The notes under the pieces are model-generated. The model was given only the letters and a program-made list of their open reading frames with translations. It was not told where the DNA came from and made no database searches. From Methylocystis sp. (GTDB lineage Bacteria; Pseudomonadota; Alphaproteobacteria; Rhizobiales; Beijerinckiaceae), in the NCBI RefSeq assembly GCF_021731785.1, contig NZ_JAKFWS010000083.1:1-64000 (forward strand): 64,000 nt of DNA. The letters are read 5' to 3'. The position numbers were made by a program, and so were the translations under genes. How positions within the stretch are numbered: the first letter of the stretch is position 1; each line of letters starts with the position of its first letter. Positions 43,504-51,554 of this stretch are shown piece after piece.

Positions 43504-44355
43504 GTGTCCGCGCCGGCGGGCCTGTCAACGCCAGCCCGCCGCCAAGGGAATTATCAATATCTCCGCATCTTCGCGAGGCTCCACTTGCCCCAACAGTCAT
43601 CGCCCCACTCCGCCAGCGTCGATCCCGAAGATGTCGCGCGGTTCAACCGGTTGGCCGAGCTTTGGTGGGACAAGACCGGCAAAATGGGGATTCTCCACGA
43701 GATCAACCCCGTTCGGGTCGCCTACATCCGCGATCATGTGCGCCGTTTCATCCGCCATGACGCCGGCGCGCTGAATGCGCCGGGCGACCGGCCGCTCGAA
43801 GGCGTGCGCATCGCCGATATCGGCTGCGGCGGCGGCATTTTGAGCGAGTCGCTGGCGCAGCTCGGCGCCGATGTGACCGGCGTCGATCCGGCGCCCAACA
43901 ACATCGCCATCGCAAAACGGCACGCCGAAAAGTCCGGACTGAACATCGATTACCGCAATATCACCGCCGAAGACCTCGCCGAAGCCGGCGCGCAATTCGA
44001 CGCAGTGGCGGCGCTCGAAGTCATCGAGCACGTCGAGGGACCGCGGGAGTTCATCGCCACGCTCGGGCGGCTGCTGAAGCCAGGCGGCCTGCTCTTCCTA
44101 GCGACGATCGACCGGACGTTGAAGAGCTATCTACTCGCCATCGTCGCCGCGGAATATGTAATCGGCTGGGTGCCGAAAGGCACCCACAACCACGACAAAT
44201 TCATCCGCCCGGACGAGCTGTCGTCATGGCTGCGCCAGGGCGGCATGCGGGAAATCGACCGCGCCGGGATGAGCTTCCAGCCGCTGACCAGACGGTGGCG
44301 AAAGAGTCATGACACAGACGTCAATTACTTGATGACGGCCCGGAAAGAGGGCTAG
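43504..44355 (+). CDS. ubiG: Bifunctional 2-polyprenyl-6-hydroxyphenol methylase / 3-demethylubiquinol 3-O-methyltransferase (start uncertain)
   Basis: LAELWWDKTGKMGILHEINPVRVAYI; IADIGCGGGILSESLAQLGADVTGVD. Confidence 0.94.
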   Translation: MSAPAGLSTPARRQGNYQYLRIFARLHLPQQSSPHSASVDPEDVARFNRLAELWWDKTGKMGILHEINPVRVAYIRDHVRRFIRHDAGALNAPGDRPLEGVRIADIGCGGGILSESLAQLGADVTGVDPAPNNIAIAKRHAEKSGLNIDYRNITAEDLAEAGAQFDAVAALEVIEHVEGPREFIATLGRLLKPGGLLFLATIDRTLKSYLLAIVAAEYVIGWVPKGTHNHDKFIRPDELSSWLRQGGMREIDRAGMSFQPLTRRWRKSHDTDVNYLMTARKEG

Positions 44356-44432
44356 GCTCGGACGCGCTGAACGGGTGAGAACGGCGCTGAAGCCCTTGTT
44401 CGCGCCCGCCGCCGCCGTTAGAATCTTTGCCT

Positions 44433-45101
44433 ATGGATAGAACATCTCGCACGCGCTCCCGACTTCTCCTCACTCTCGCCGCCGCCGGACTGGCCATCGC
44501 CTTCGCGTTCGACGCAGCGGAAGGAAAGCCCAAGCCAGCGGAAGAAGCTCCGGCTCAGGACGCCGGATCGAAAACCGCCAACAAGCGCAAACCGGCGAAG
44601 AACGAAAAGATCGAAAAGCCGGAAAAGCCGGAAAAGACCACCGCCGAAAAAGGCTCCGAGAAGCCCGAGCAGCTTGGCAGCTACGGAGAATGGGGCGCCT
44701 ATGCCGCCCAGAGCGGACGCAATAGGACCTGCTATGCGCTCGCGCAGCCGAAAGAGCGGACGCCAAAAGCGAAGCTCAAAGACGCTTCCGCCTACATTTT
44801 TATCTCGACGCGGCCGGCGGAAAATATCCACAACGAGGTCGCGATCAATTTGGGCTATGCGACGAAGGACGGCTCAGCCGCAGTGGCTGACATCGACGGC
44901 GACAGCTACGAGCTGATCACCAAGGGAACGAACGCCTGGGTGAAGGATCAGTCGCGGGAGCGGGAATTCGTCGGCGCGCTGCGCGGCGGCTCCAAACTCG
45001 TCGTGAAGGCCTCTTCGTTAAAAGGCACAAGCACCACCGACAGCTATTCGCTCAGGGGATTGTCGGAAGCGCTCTCCCGCGCCGTGCAGGAATGCAAATA
45101 G
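44433..45101 (+). CDS. Invasion-associated locus B (IalB) family protein
   Basis: GEWGAYAAQSGRNRTCYALAQPKER...FIFISTRPAENIHNEVAINLGYA-like core. Confidence 0.8.
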   Translation: MDRTSRTRSRLLLTLAAAGLAIAFAFDAAEGKPKPAEEAPAQDAGSKTANKRKPAKNEKIEKPEKPEKTTAEKGSEKPEQLGSYGEWGAYAAQSGRNRTCYALAQPKERTPKAKLKDASAYIFISTRPAENIHNEVAINLGYATKDGSAAVADIDGDSYELITKGTNAWVKDQSREREFVGALRGGSKLVVKASSLKGTSTTDSYSLRGLSEALSRAVQECK

Positions 45102-45650
45102 CTATCGCGGGCCGCCGCCCGCTGTCAGAGCGTCTCTGACCGACGCCGCTATGGCCCGGATCTCAGGCGCGACGCTGAGATATTTCGTCGCCAGTCGATC
45201 GACATCGCCGATTTCGACATCCTGCGGCGTGACGCCCGGCCATTCGGTGCTGGCGCCGAAAAACCAGCGTCCGCTCCCCAGAAGCCGCGCCGTATGAAAA
45301 GTGTCGCCGGGAATGAGCAGCTGCACGCGCTGACCCGCGCGCAGATCAGGCCCCACCACCACGCGCTCGACCGAGCCGTCGCCATGGAGCAGAAATAGCT
45401 CCAGCGGATCGCCGAGATAATAATGGTAAAGCTGGTCATTGCGGATGCGGTGCAGCCGAACCGGCGCATGCGGCGTCACCAGAAAATAAAGCGCCGAACC
45501 CACTGGCCCGCTGCGCGCGAAGGGCGGCGGCAAAGCGTTGGCGCCGAATGACAACTTGCTCGTGTAGGTGATGCGGACAAAGCCGCACGTCGCGTTCGCC
45601 TCGAGCTCCAGCAGATCGATGATGTCTTCATAGCTCAAAGCGTCGGACAT
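45102..45650 (-). CDS. Cupin, DUF985 family
   Basis: SALYFLVTPHAPVRLHRIRNDQLYHYYLGDPLELFLLHGDG...VQLLIPGDTFHTARLLG. Confidence 0.88.
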   Translation of the reverse strand: MSDALSYEDIIDLLELEANATCGFVRITYTSKLSFGANALPPPFARSGPVGSALYFLVTPHAPVRLHRIRNDQLYHYYLGDPLELFLLHGDGSVERVVVGPDLRAGQRVQLLIPGDTFHTARLLGSGRWFFGASTEWPGVTPQDVEIGDVDRLATKYLSVAPEIRAIAASVRDALTAGGGPR

Positions 45651-45878
45651 GGCGCGGGCTCCTGGGTCCAGAAAGTATAAATCTCATGATACCAAGTATT
45701 TGACCAAGATAAATACTCTCTGTGGTCCTTGTTCTTCGTGACCGCCTCCACAAACTGCGCGTTAGCCACGGCAGTCCCCCTGTAGCTGTCCTGGCGGACG
45801 GCGGCGGCTTTTACCGCTGCATCACCCGTCGCCGTCCCTATCCTTCCGGCAAAGGCCGGACAACAATGGGAGAGGCAA

Positions 45879-46043
45879 ATGCCAGTTAACGTTCATGACG
45901 GCGAAGTCGGCAAAATCCTGATCTATCTGGTTGGGCTCACGGCTTTTGTCGTCGTCGGCCTGACCTGGGCGCCGCACTGGATTTCGCCCGACACCGCAAA
46001 CTTCACCGGAGACACCGGCAGCACGGCGCGCATGATCCAATGA
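45879..46043 (+). CDS. Small single-TM protein, 54 aa
   Basis: MPVNVHDGEVGKILIYLVGLTAFVVVGLTWAPHWISPDTANFTGDTGSTARMIQ with upstream GGGAGA. Confidence 0.5.
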   Translation: MPVNVHDGEVGKILIYLVGLTAFVVVGLTWAPHWISPDTANFTGDTGSTARMIQ

Positions 46044-46179
46044 CGCGGCGACGCTCCGGAAGAGCCCGCCCCTTCCGGAGCGTCGCGGTCAAGCTCCATC
46101 GCCCAGTTGCAAAGCAAATTCGTTTCCGGCATAACGGCGCCGCGACGGTTCTTCGACACGCTTTGCCGGCGCAACGGAT

Positions 46180-46254
46180 GCGGGTGTAGCTCAGGGGTAG
46201 AGCACAACCTTGCCAAGGTTGGGGTCGAGGGTTCGAATCCCTTCGCCCGCTCCA
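46180..46254 (+). tRNA. tRNA-Gly(GCC), attachment gene of the element
   Basis: GCGGGTG...ACCTTGCCAAGGT...GGTTCGAATCC...CGCCCGCTCCA. Confidence 0.95.
46206..46254 (+). repeat. attL (49-bp direct repeat within tRNA-Gly)
   Basis: AACCTTGCCAAGGTTGGGGTCGAGGGTTCGAATCCCTTCGCCCGCTCCA. Confidence 0.93.
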
Positions 46255-46319
46255 AAAATCAGCAAAAAAATCAAAGAATTAAAGCTCGCCCTTAGGGGCG
46301 TTTTCTTTTTGGTGCGCAG

Positions 46320-46340
46320 CGGGGAAGCATGGGGGAAGCA
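46320..46340 (+). repeat. 21-bp repeat, candidate integrase arm-type site (left)
   Basis: CGGGGAAGCATGGGGGAAGCA identical to 62587-62607. Confidence 0.65.
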
Positions 46341-46373
46341 AACGCGCCCTGCTCTACCGCCGCCCTACACACG

Positions 46374-46401
46374 AAAAAGCCCGGCCATTTCTGACCGGGC
46401 T
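46374..46401 (-). terminator. Rho-independent terminator on minus strand, downstream of csp gene
   Basis: AGCCCGG...CCGGGCT with A-tract at 46374-46377 (T-tract on minus strand). Confidence 0.65.
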
Positions 46402-46512
46402 GCTAAGTGAGGGCGGCGTCGACCCATAGGGCCGACGGCCTGCGGCTCAATTAGGCGTCCATGCCCCGAATACAAGCCGATCGCTCATGAAAAATCCCGG
46501 TCGTCGCCGGCC

Positions 46513-46725
46513 CTAATCCGCAATTTTCAAGTTGTCTGCTGACGATTTGCCGCTGCGCCGATCGACGACGATTTCGTAATTTAGCTTCTGACCTTCATTG
46601 AGGGCATGCATCCCTGCGCGCTCGACTGCGCTGATATGAACGAATACGTCCGGTTCGCCTGATTCCGGCTGAATAAAGCCGAAGCCTTTTTGGGCGTTAA
46701 ACCACTTCACGGTTCCGGTTGGCAT
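46513..46725 (-). CDS. Cold-shock protein (CspA family)
   Basis: [38 protein letters not shown]. Confidence 0.95.
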   Translation of the reverse strand: MPTGTVKWFNAQKGFGFIQPESGEPDVFVHISAVERAGMHALNEGQKLNYEIVVDRRSGKSSADNLKIAD

Positions 46726-47025
46726 GACATGTCCTTTCAAGAACAAGCTATCGGGTCCCCGCGGGTTTGCGAGAGCGCGAAAATCGAAGTTCTGGATAGG
46801 AAGTCAGATGCCGACGCGGCCAAATTCGCGAAAGCAAGATCGTTCGGCCGAATTTCGATAGAGTCCATATAGCGCCAAACCTGGGTGAAGCCAAAAGCGT
46901 CGCAACTTGAGAAGCGAGAGGCCGTCTGGACGAATTGCCGGGCAACATCTGTGACTGTTGCTTGAGACTGTCGGGCATCAAGAGAAGCAAAAACGCCAAC
47001 ATCCGCGGTCGGGGCCGCGCCCAGC

Positions 47026-47262
47026 CTATCTCTTCCTCAGCCGCACGCCCGGCCCGCCGCCGTTCTCTTCGATGAACTCGACACCGGCCGCTTCGAGCGC
47101 CGATCGGATGGCGGCTATCGTCCGTGCTTGAGCGGCAAGCGGTCCAGGCTTCGTTTCGAGTCGCTGGATTGATGGGAGTGAAACCGTAGACGCCTCGGCC
47201 AATTCCCGTTGTTCCCAGCGCAGCAGCGCCCGCGCCGCTCTTACCTGTTCGCTCGTCATCAT
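47026..47262 (-). CDS. XRE-family HTH regulator
   Basis: QVRAARALLRWEQRELAEASTVSLPSIQRLE...AIRSALEAAGVEFIEENGGGPGVRL. Confidence 0.88.
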   Translation of the reverse strand: MMTSEQVRAARALLRWEQRELAEASTVSLPSIQRLETKPGPLAAQARTIAAIRSALEAAGVEFIEENGGGPGVRLRKR

Positions 47263-47267
47263 TAATG

Positions 47268-47330
47268 GTTCACCAATTGTTTAATAGCTCAGACATTGAC
47301 AACAGACTGACCATCATTTAATTGGTGAAC
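47268..47330. promoter_or_regulatory. Paired operator half-repeats between the XRE gene and the rightward operon
   Basis: GTTCACCAATT (47268-47278) and inverted copy AATTGGTGAAC (47320-47330). Confidence 0.6.
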
Positions 47331-47412
47331 TATCCCAAGCCGCTCGCGAGAGCAACGCCGAAACCACCCGTTTCGGCGAACGCCCTCGGCTTATCCAAAG
47401 GAGGAAGATTGC

Positions 47413-47799
47413 ATGAAAACCCAAACCACCCGCCGCGCCGTGATGGCCGGCCTCGCCGCTGCGCCCGTCGCCGGGCTTCCCGCCATTGCTGGCGCCGCGC
47501 CTATTTCAGAAGCGCTCGCAGGGGCAATCGAGCGCCACAAGGCGGCCCATCTTGCTTACAGGTCGAAACCGTCGCCCGACTACAAGACGGTCGATGCGCT
47601 CTACTTCGCATTGGTGGCGGCTTGGGATGAACTGTCGCTGGCGCCTTGCGCATCCGACGCCGAGCTGCTTGTGAAGCTGAAATATCTCTTCCGGTTCGAG
47701 TGTGACTTTCTCGGCTGTCGGCCGGAACTGAGCGACGAATTCGGGAATGTCCTGCGCGCGCTGGACCTGCATCTGAACGGGGCGGAGTCGCTGTCATGA
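47413..47799 (+). CDS. Hypothetical protein with Tat-like N-terminus
   Basis: MKTQTTRRAVMAGLAAAPVAGLPAIAGA; stop overlaps next ATG (ATGA). Confidence 0.65.
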   Translation: MKTQTTRRAVMAGLAAAPVAGLPAIAGAAPISEALAGAIERHKAAHLAYRSKPSPDYKTVDALYFALVAAWDELSLAPCASDAELLVKLKYLFRFECDFLGCRPELSDEFGNVLRALDLHLNGAESLS

Positions 47800-48319
47800 G
47801 CACAGCCAATGACAACGCCGCCGCCCCTCTCTTCATCGAACTGCGCCCCGGCATGCGCAAGGCGCTCGCCGACGCCGTGGATGCATTCTTGAACCTGTTG
47901 GACCAGATCGACGCCGACGCCGATCTTGAGGACGCCGACGCGCCGGAAGACGACGCGCCCTGCGAAGATGTGGGCGACGACGAGCCGAGTCTGGGAGCGC
48001 CCGGAGCATCCAGCTTTCCCCCTCAAACGCTATGGGCGCTCGGCGCCGCCGACGACGACCGGGAAGTAGAGGACGAACACGACGAACCAGCGGCGACGAC
48101 GAGCCGGCGCTCGGCGCGACGATGGCCGTCAATCAGCAGCACGCCTGGCGGGCGAATGCGGACGCCTGGGGCTCATGTGACGAAGCTGAGCCTTCGCTCG
48201 GCTGGACAGGCCACGGCCACGGCCATCCCGAGATGGCGCTGCGCGGCTACGACAACGATCGCGAGCACGATGACGAGCGCGAGGAAGATCACGACTTCGA
48301 GGAGGATTACGGCCGATGA
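47796..48319 (+). pseudogene. Acidic DDRE/DEPSLG-repeat protein, apparently frameshifted near 48100
   Basis: Acidic repeat motif runs in one frame to about 48100 then in another to 48319; both outer boundaries use ATGA overlaps with neighbours. Confidence 0.55.
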
Positions 48320-48525
48320 CCGACGCGACCAACGGTAAAATTCTGGAGGAGAACCTCAGAGAGGCGGAGTATCTTTCGCGCGCGCTGTGGATGCTGATGG
48401 TTGGACTGACTGGAAACTACCCGCATCAGGTCGGAGAAAGAGATCTATCGGCGATTTACCAGCTTGCGGAAGAAGTCCGAGAGCGAACCGAAGCAGCGAA
48501 CCATCAATGGCATGAGGAGGAGTAG
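48316..48525 (+). CDS. Hypothetical protein
   Basis: ATGA overlap with the upstream frame; in operon with 47413-48319. Confidence 0.6.
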   Translation: MTDATNGKILEENLREAEYLSRALWMLMVGLTGNYPHQVGERDLSAIYQLAEEVRERTEAANHQWHEEE

Positions 48526-48530
48526 CAGTC

Positions 48531-48677
48531 ATGACTGACCTCTCCCAGGCCACCATTCCGCAATTGTGGATCCGCATACAGCGCATTCGCTTGGCACGAT
48601 GGGCCATGCGTGCTTGCCGGGCCTTCGCCGACCTTGCCGAATGGCTCATGCCCGAGGATTTGCGCACGCGGCTCTGA
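48531..48677 (+). CDS. Hypothetical small protein (48 aa)
   Basis: MTDLSQATIPQLWIRIQRIRLARWAMRACRAFADLAEWLMPEDLRTRL, preceded by GAGGAGGAG. Confidence 0.55.
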   Translation: MTDLSQATIPQLWIRIQRIRLARWAMRACRAFADLAEWLMPEDLRTRL

Positions 48678-48812
48678 GCCCTACATCTTGCCAAGCGCCG
48701 GCTTCGATCTCCTCTTTGCCGGCGCAGAGACGCCCCGACCGTGGATGTAACGGCGGGGCGTTTTGCGTTGCGAATCAGCCACTATGCCGGCCCCCACGTC
48801 GAGGCGGTGACG

Positions 48813-49058
48813 ATGACAAACGGTGCTGAAATAGCGTTAGCCGAGCATTCCGAAAATTCAATCACAGTGGAAATAGAGCGTCCAATTGAGCCACAAATCG
48901 GTATTCCGTTCGTTGCGCTACGCGAGGGGCAATGCAAATTCCCACTGGGACACAATAATGATCCGCCGACGCGGTTTTACGGCGACTCCACGCCGATCGG
49001 CTCTCCCTATTGCTTCGCACATAGACAGCTCGCTTATCGGCCAGTCCCGCGCCGATAA
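48813..49058 (+). CDS. GcrA C-terminal (sigma-interacting) domain-like protein without HTH domain
   Basis: QCKFPLGHNNDPPTRFYGDSTPIGSPYCFAHRQLAYRP resembles the GcrA motif CKWPIGDP..FTFCG...GPYCTEHARVAYQP; ORF may start at GTG 48741. Confidence 0.7.
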   Translation: MTNGAEIALAEHSENSITVEIERPIEPQIGIPFVALREGQCKFPLGHNNDPPTRFYGDSTPIGSPYCFAHRQLAYRPVPRR

Positions 49059-49319
49059 GTCTAGCGCGGCTGGTTCGCGCTTGCTCCCGACGCGCCGCGC
49101 GCCTTCGGATCAGCCTGTCGCCCGCCAATAGGCGACGATCCTTTCTACCGCAAAACTCCAGCCCGGCAGGCGACGACCGGGCTATTTCATGCGCCGCAAG
49201 CGCACAGCGGCAAAATTTGCTCAGCCCTGAACCTTGATCAACAATTTATCGGCCCAGTGTCTAAGAGCGCGGTCCCGTGGGCGCGACGGCTGTGCGCTCC
49301 AAAGGGAAAGCGTGCGCCT

Positions 49320-49906
49320 TCAGGCGTCGCGGAGCGTGGTCTTGCTCGGTCCTCGCTTGCCGAAGGCGTAAGCATACCAACTCGCGCCCAAAGCTATCAC
49401 GACGAGGGTGGCGACGGCGATGGCAGTCCAAGCGCGTTGAAACTCCTCGCCGACCGAGAAGACGAAACGAGCGTTGTATTCCTTGCGGCCGTCCTCGCTC
49501 CGCGCCCGCACCAAAGCGACATAGTCTCCTTTTTCCCTAAAGTCATGTTCGAGCTGGATAACTCCAGTCTGGAAGCGCGCTGGCGGAAGATAGGCCTCGG
49601 CTAGCGCAGCGCTTTCCTGCTCCGTCGAATCCATCTCCTTAACGATGCGCATCTCCACCATCATGTCCCTCAATTCGTCCTGCATGGTGTCGACGACGAT
49701 GATCGTCGGACCCGTTTCGGGAACGTCCTCGCAGAACTGGCTTCTCGACTTTGTCGGCTGATAGAAGCTGAAGGTTATGACGTTCGGGCCCATCTGGGCC
49801 GTGCATTGCTGAACTTTCTGGATAGCCTTGGCGGAATCCCTGCGCACTGCCTGCGCGTCCGCGCGCCCGATCAAGCCGATCGCCGCGACGAAAATGAATA
49901 GGAGTC
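49320..49906 (-). CDS. Hypothetical secreted protein with C-terminal TM anchor
   Basis: MRLLFIFVAAIGLIGRADAQ signal peptide; WTAIAVATLVVIALGASWYAYAF TM near C-terminus; start taken within ORF 49320..50198. Confidence 0.6.
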
Positions 49907-50267
49907 TCATCATGAGCATGTCTCCGCACGCGTGCAGCACATTGGCGAATTCGCCACTCCCGACCTTGAGCAGATCGTGCCGCCGTGGGGGCAGGAACGG
50001 ATGATACGCGCCAAAAAAAGACCGCGACCGTGAAGCCGGCAAGGGACTTACAGGAGCTGCTCTGCTGCACGCCGAGCGACGCCGGTCAGTTAGTCCTGAA
50101 GCGAGCCGAGGCAAGCGTGGCAGGCGAAGCGTCGCAAGGACGCCTATGAGGCGCTGCACCCGGAGACGAAGCACGGCAATCCCTCCGTAAGTCGCCAAGT
50201 TGGCGACACACGGGAGCGGAGTGAGACCGACCGCTTCACCGCCGACACTGCCGCAAAGACCGGACAG

Positions 50268-50747
50268 TCAGAGCGGGCCGCATTGCGCGTCGGTGCGCTT
50301 GGCGCTGCCCGCGACTCGGCGAGCGTGTGCCTGCTGTGAATAAAACTGATTTGCGAAGCGCAGGAAGCGCCGCCTTTTTTCGTTGTCAGCAAAAACGAAG
50401 TCGACACGTTCGGTCGAGGTCAAATAAAGCCGAACCATGCGATTATCGATTGCATCGATCCGAGAGAGGCTCCTTCCCGGGATTTTTCTGCGCCACAGAA
50501 CGGGAAAACCGACATGCGGAAAGATGCGACGTGGGATGGAAAAACCATTTTCGTCGGCCCACAGCCCCAACGCTTCCGCCAGAAAGCCTTGCAGTACCAA
50601 GAGAGCCATGAGCCCGAGCGACAGGCGCATTTCCGGCGCCAGATTGAATTCTTCACAATTAGTTTTGTCGCAATAAATTAAGCCCAGAACAAAGGCTGCG
50701 CCGAACACGAACCACGAGACGCAACTTCTCCAAGACCGAATGACCAT
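50268..50747 (-). CDS. Hypothetical membrane protein with two TM segments and PH-like tail
   Basis: Two N-terminal hydrophobic segments and IDAIDNRMVRLYLTSTERVDFVFADNEKRRRFLRFANQF. Confidence 0.55.
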   Translation of the reverse strand: MVIRSWRSCVSWFVFGAAFVLGLIYCDKTNCEEFNLAPEMRLSLGLMALLVLQGFLAEALGLWADENGFSIPRRIFPHVGFPVLWRRKIPGRSLSRIDAIDNRMVRLYLTSTERVDFVFADNEKRRRFLRFANQFYSQQAHARRVAGSAKRTDAQCGPL

Positions 50748-50931
50748 CGCAGCTCCCCCAAGCTGTAGCTGAACTTATTCCAATGAACCTAAAATTGCCT
50801 TAAGTTTGAGCATCTGGCAACAGCCTGTGGCAGTAACTTTGTATAATCATGTGATTTTTTGGATGGCTTCACGGCCGCCATGGAGGCCGCTGGCGTCGAG
50901 TTCACGAATGGCGACGAGCCGGGCGGTGAAG

Positions 50932-50964
50932 TTGAAAAAAGGCCCGCGGCTGTGAGCCGCGGGC
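50932..50964 (-). terminator. Rho-independent terminator on minus strand at end of the long leftward operon
   Basis: Perfect stem GCCCGCGGCT-GTG-AGCCGCGGGC flanked by AAAAAA (U-tract on minus strand). Confidence 0.75.
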
Positions 50965-51304
50965 GAGGTCGCTGACAAGTGCCGCTCTATGTGAGGCGAC
51001 GCCGGTCAACTAGGGCTGGAGCGCGCCAAGGCAAGCGTGACGGCGCGCGGCTCGCCAATTGGCGAAGCGAATAGACGCCTGGGCGGCTCGCCAATAGGAC
51101 GCGCCGAGCGTTCGCTGATGTGGTGGATTGGAGATTGGTGGGCGTTCGGGGAGACGAAATACGGCGCGCGAAAATCTATCGTCGATGCTGATGATTGGAC
51201 TGGCCCGGCATTCCAAACATGCCGCAATGCAGCAAGCGTTTGCCGTAGTTTTGAAACGTCCCGCCGGCGGGACGCTCTCTCATTTAGTCATCATGCTGAG
51301 GTTG

Positions 51305-51553
51305 CTAAGCGCTCCCCACCTGTGCCGCCTCGACTTCGGCGATGCGCTTTTCGAGCCTCTGCGCCAGCGCGTCGGCGACTGCGTTGAGGTCCTTGCCGGC
51401 AAATTCCTCTTCGCCTGAAAGCCCGTCGATCAGTTCTTGACGAAACCATGCAACAGCCGCGGCGAGCAACGCCGTCGTATCGATCACGCGCCGAATTGAC
51501 GCTTCGACGCCATCGAGGCCGAGCAAATCGGCGACGGGATCACTTTCCGCCAT
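51305..51553 (-). CDS. Small hypothetical phage protein
   Basis: 82-aa ORF directly downstream of tape measure, same strand. Confidence 0.6.
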   Translation of the reverse strand: MAESDPVADLLGLDGVEASIRRVIDTTALLAAAVAWFRQELIDGLSGEEEFAGKDLNAVADALAQRLEKRIAEVEAAQVGSA

Positions 51554-51554
51554 G

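Noticed and set aside
45923-46255. ORF with [26 protein letters not shown] antisense to tRNA-Gly
   Set aside because: Common spurious protein from the antisense strand of a tRNA gene.
51006-51387. Overlapping ORFs with SPIGEANRRLGGSPIGRAE-like repeats
   Set aside because: Repetition comes from TCGCCAATTGGCGA-type palindromes on both strands; no coding signature.
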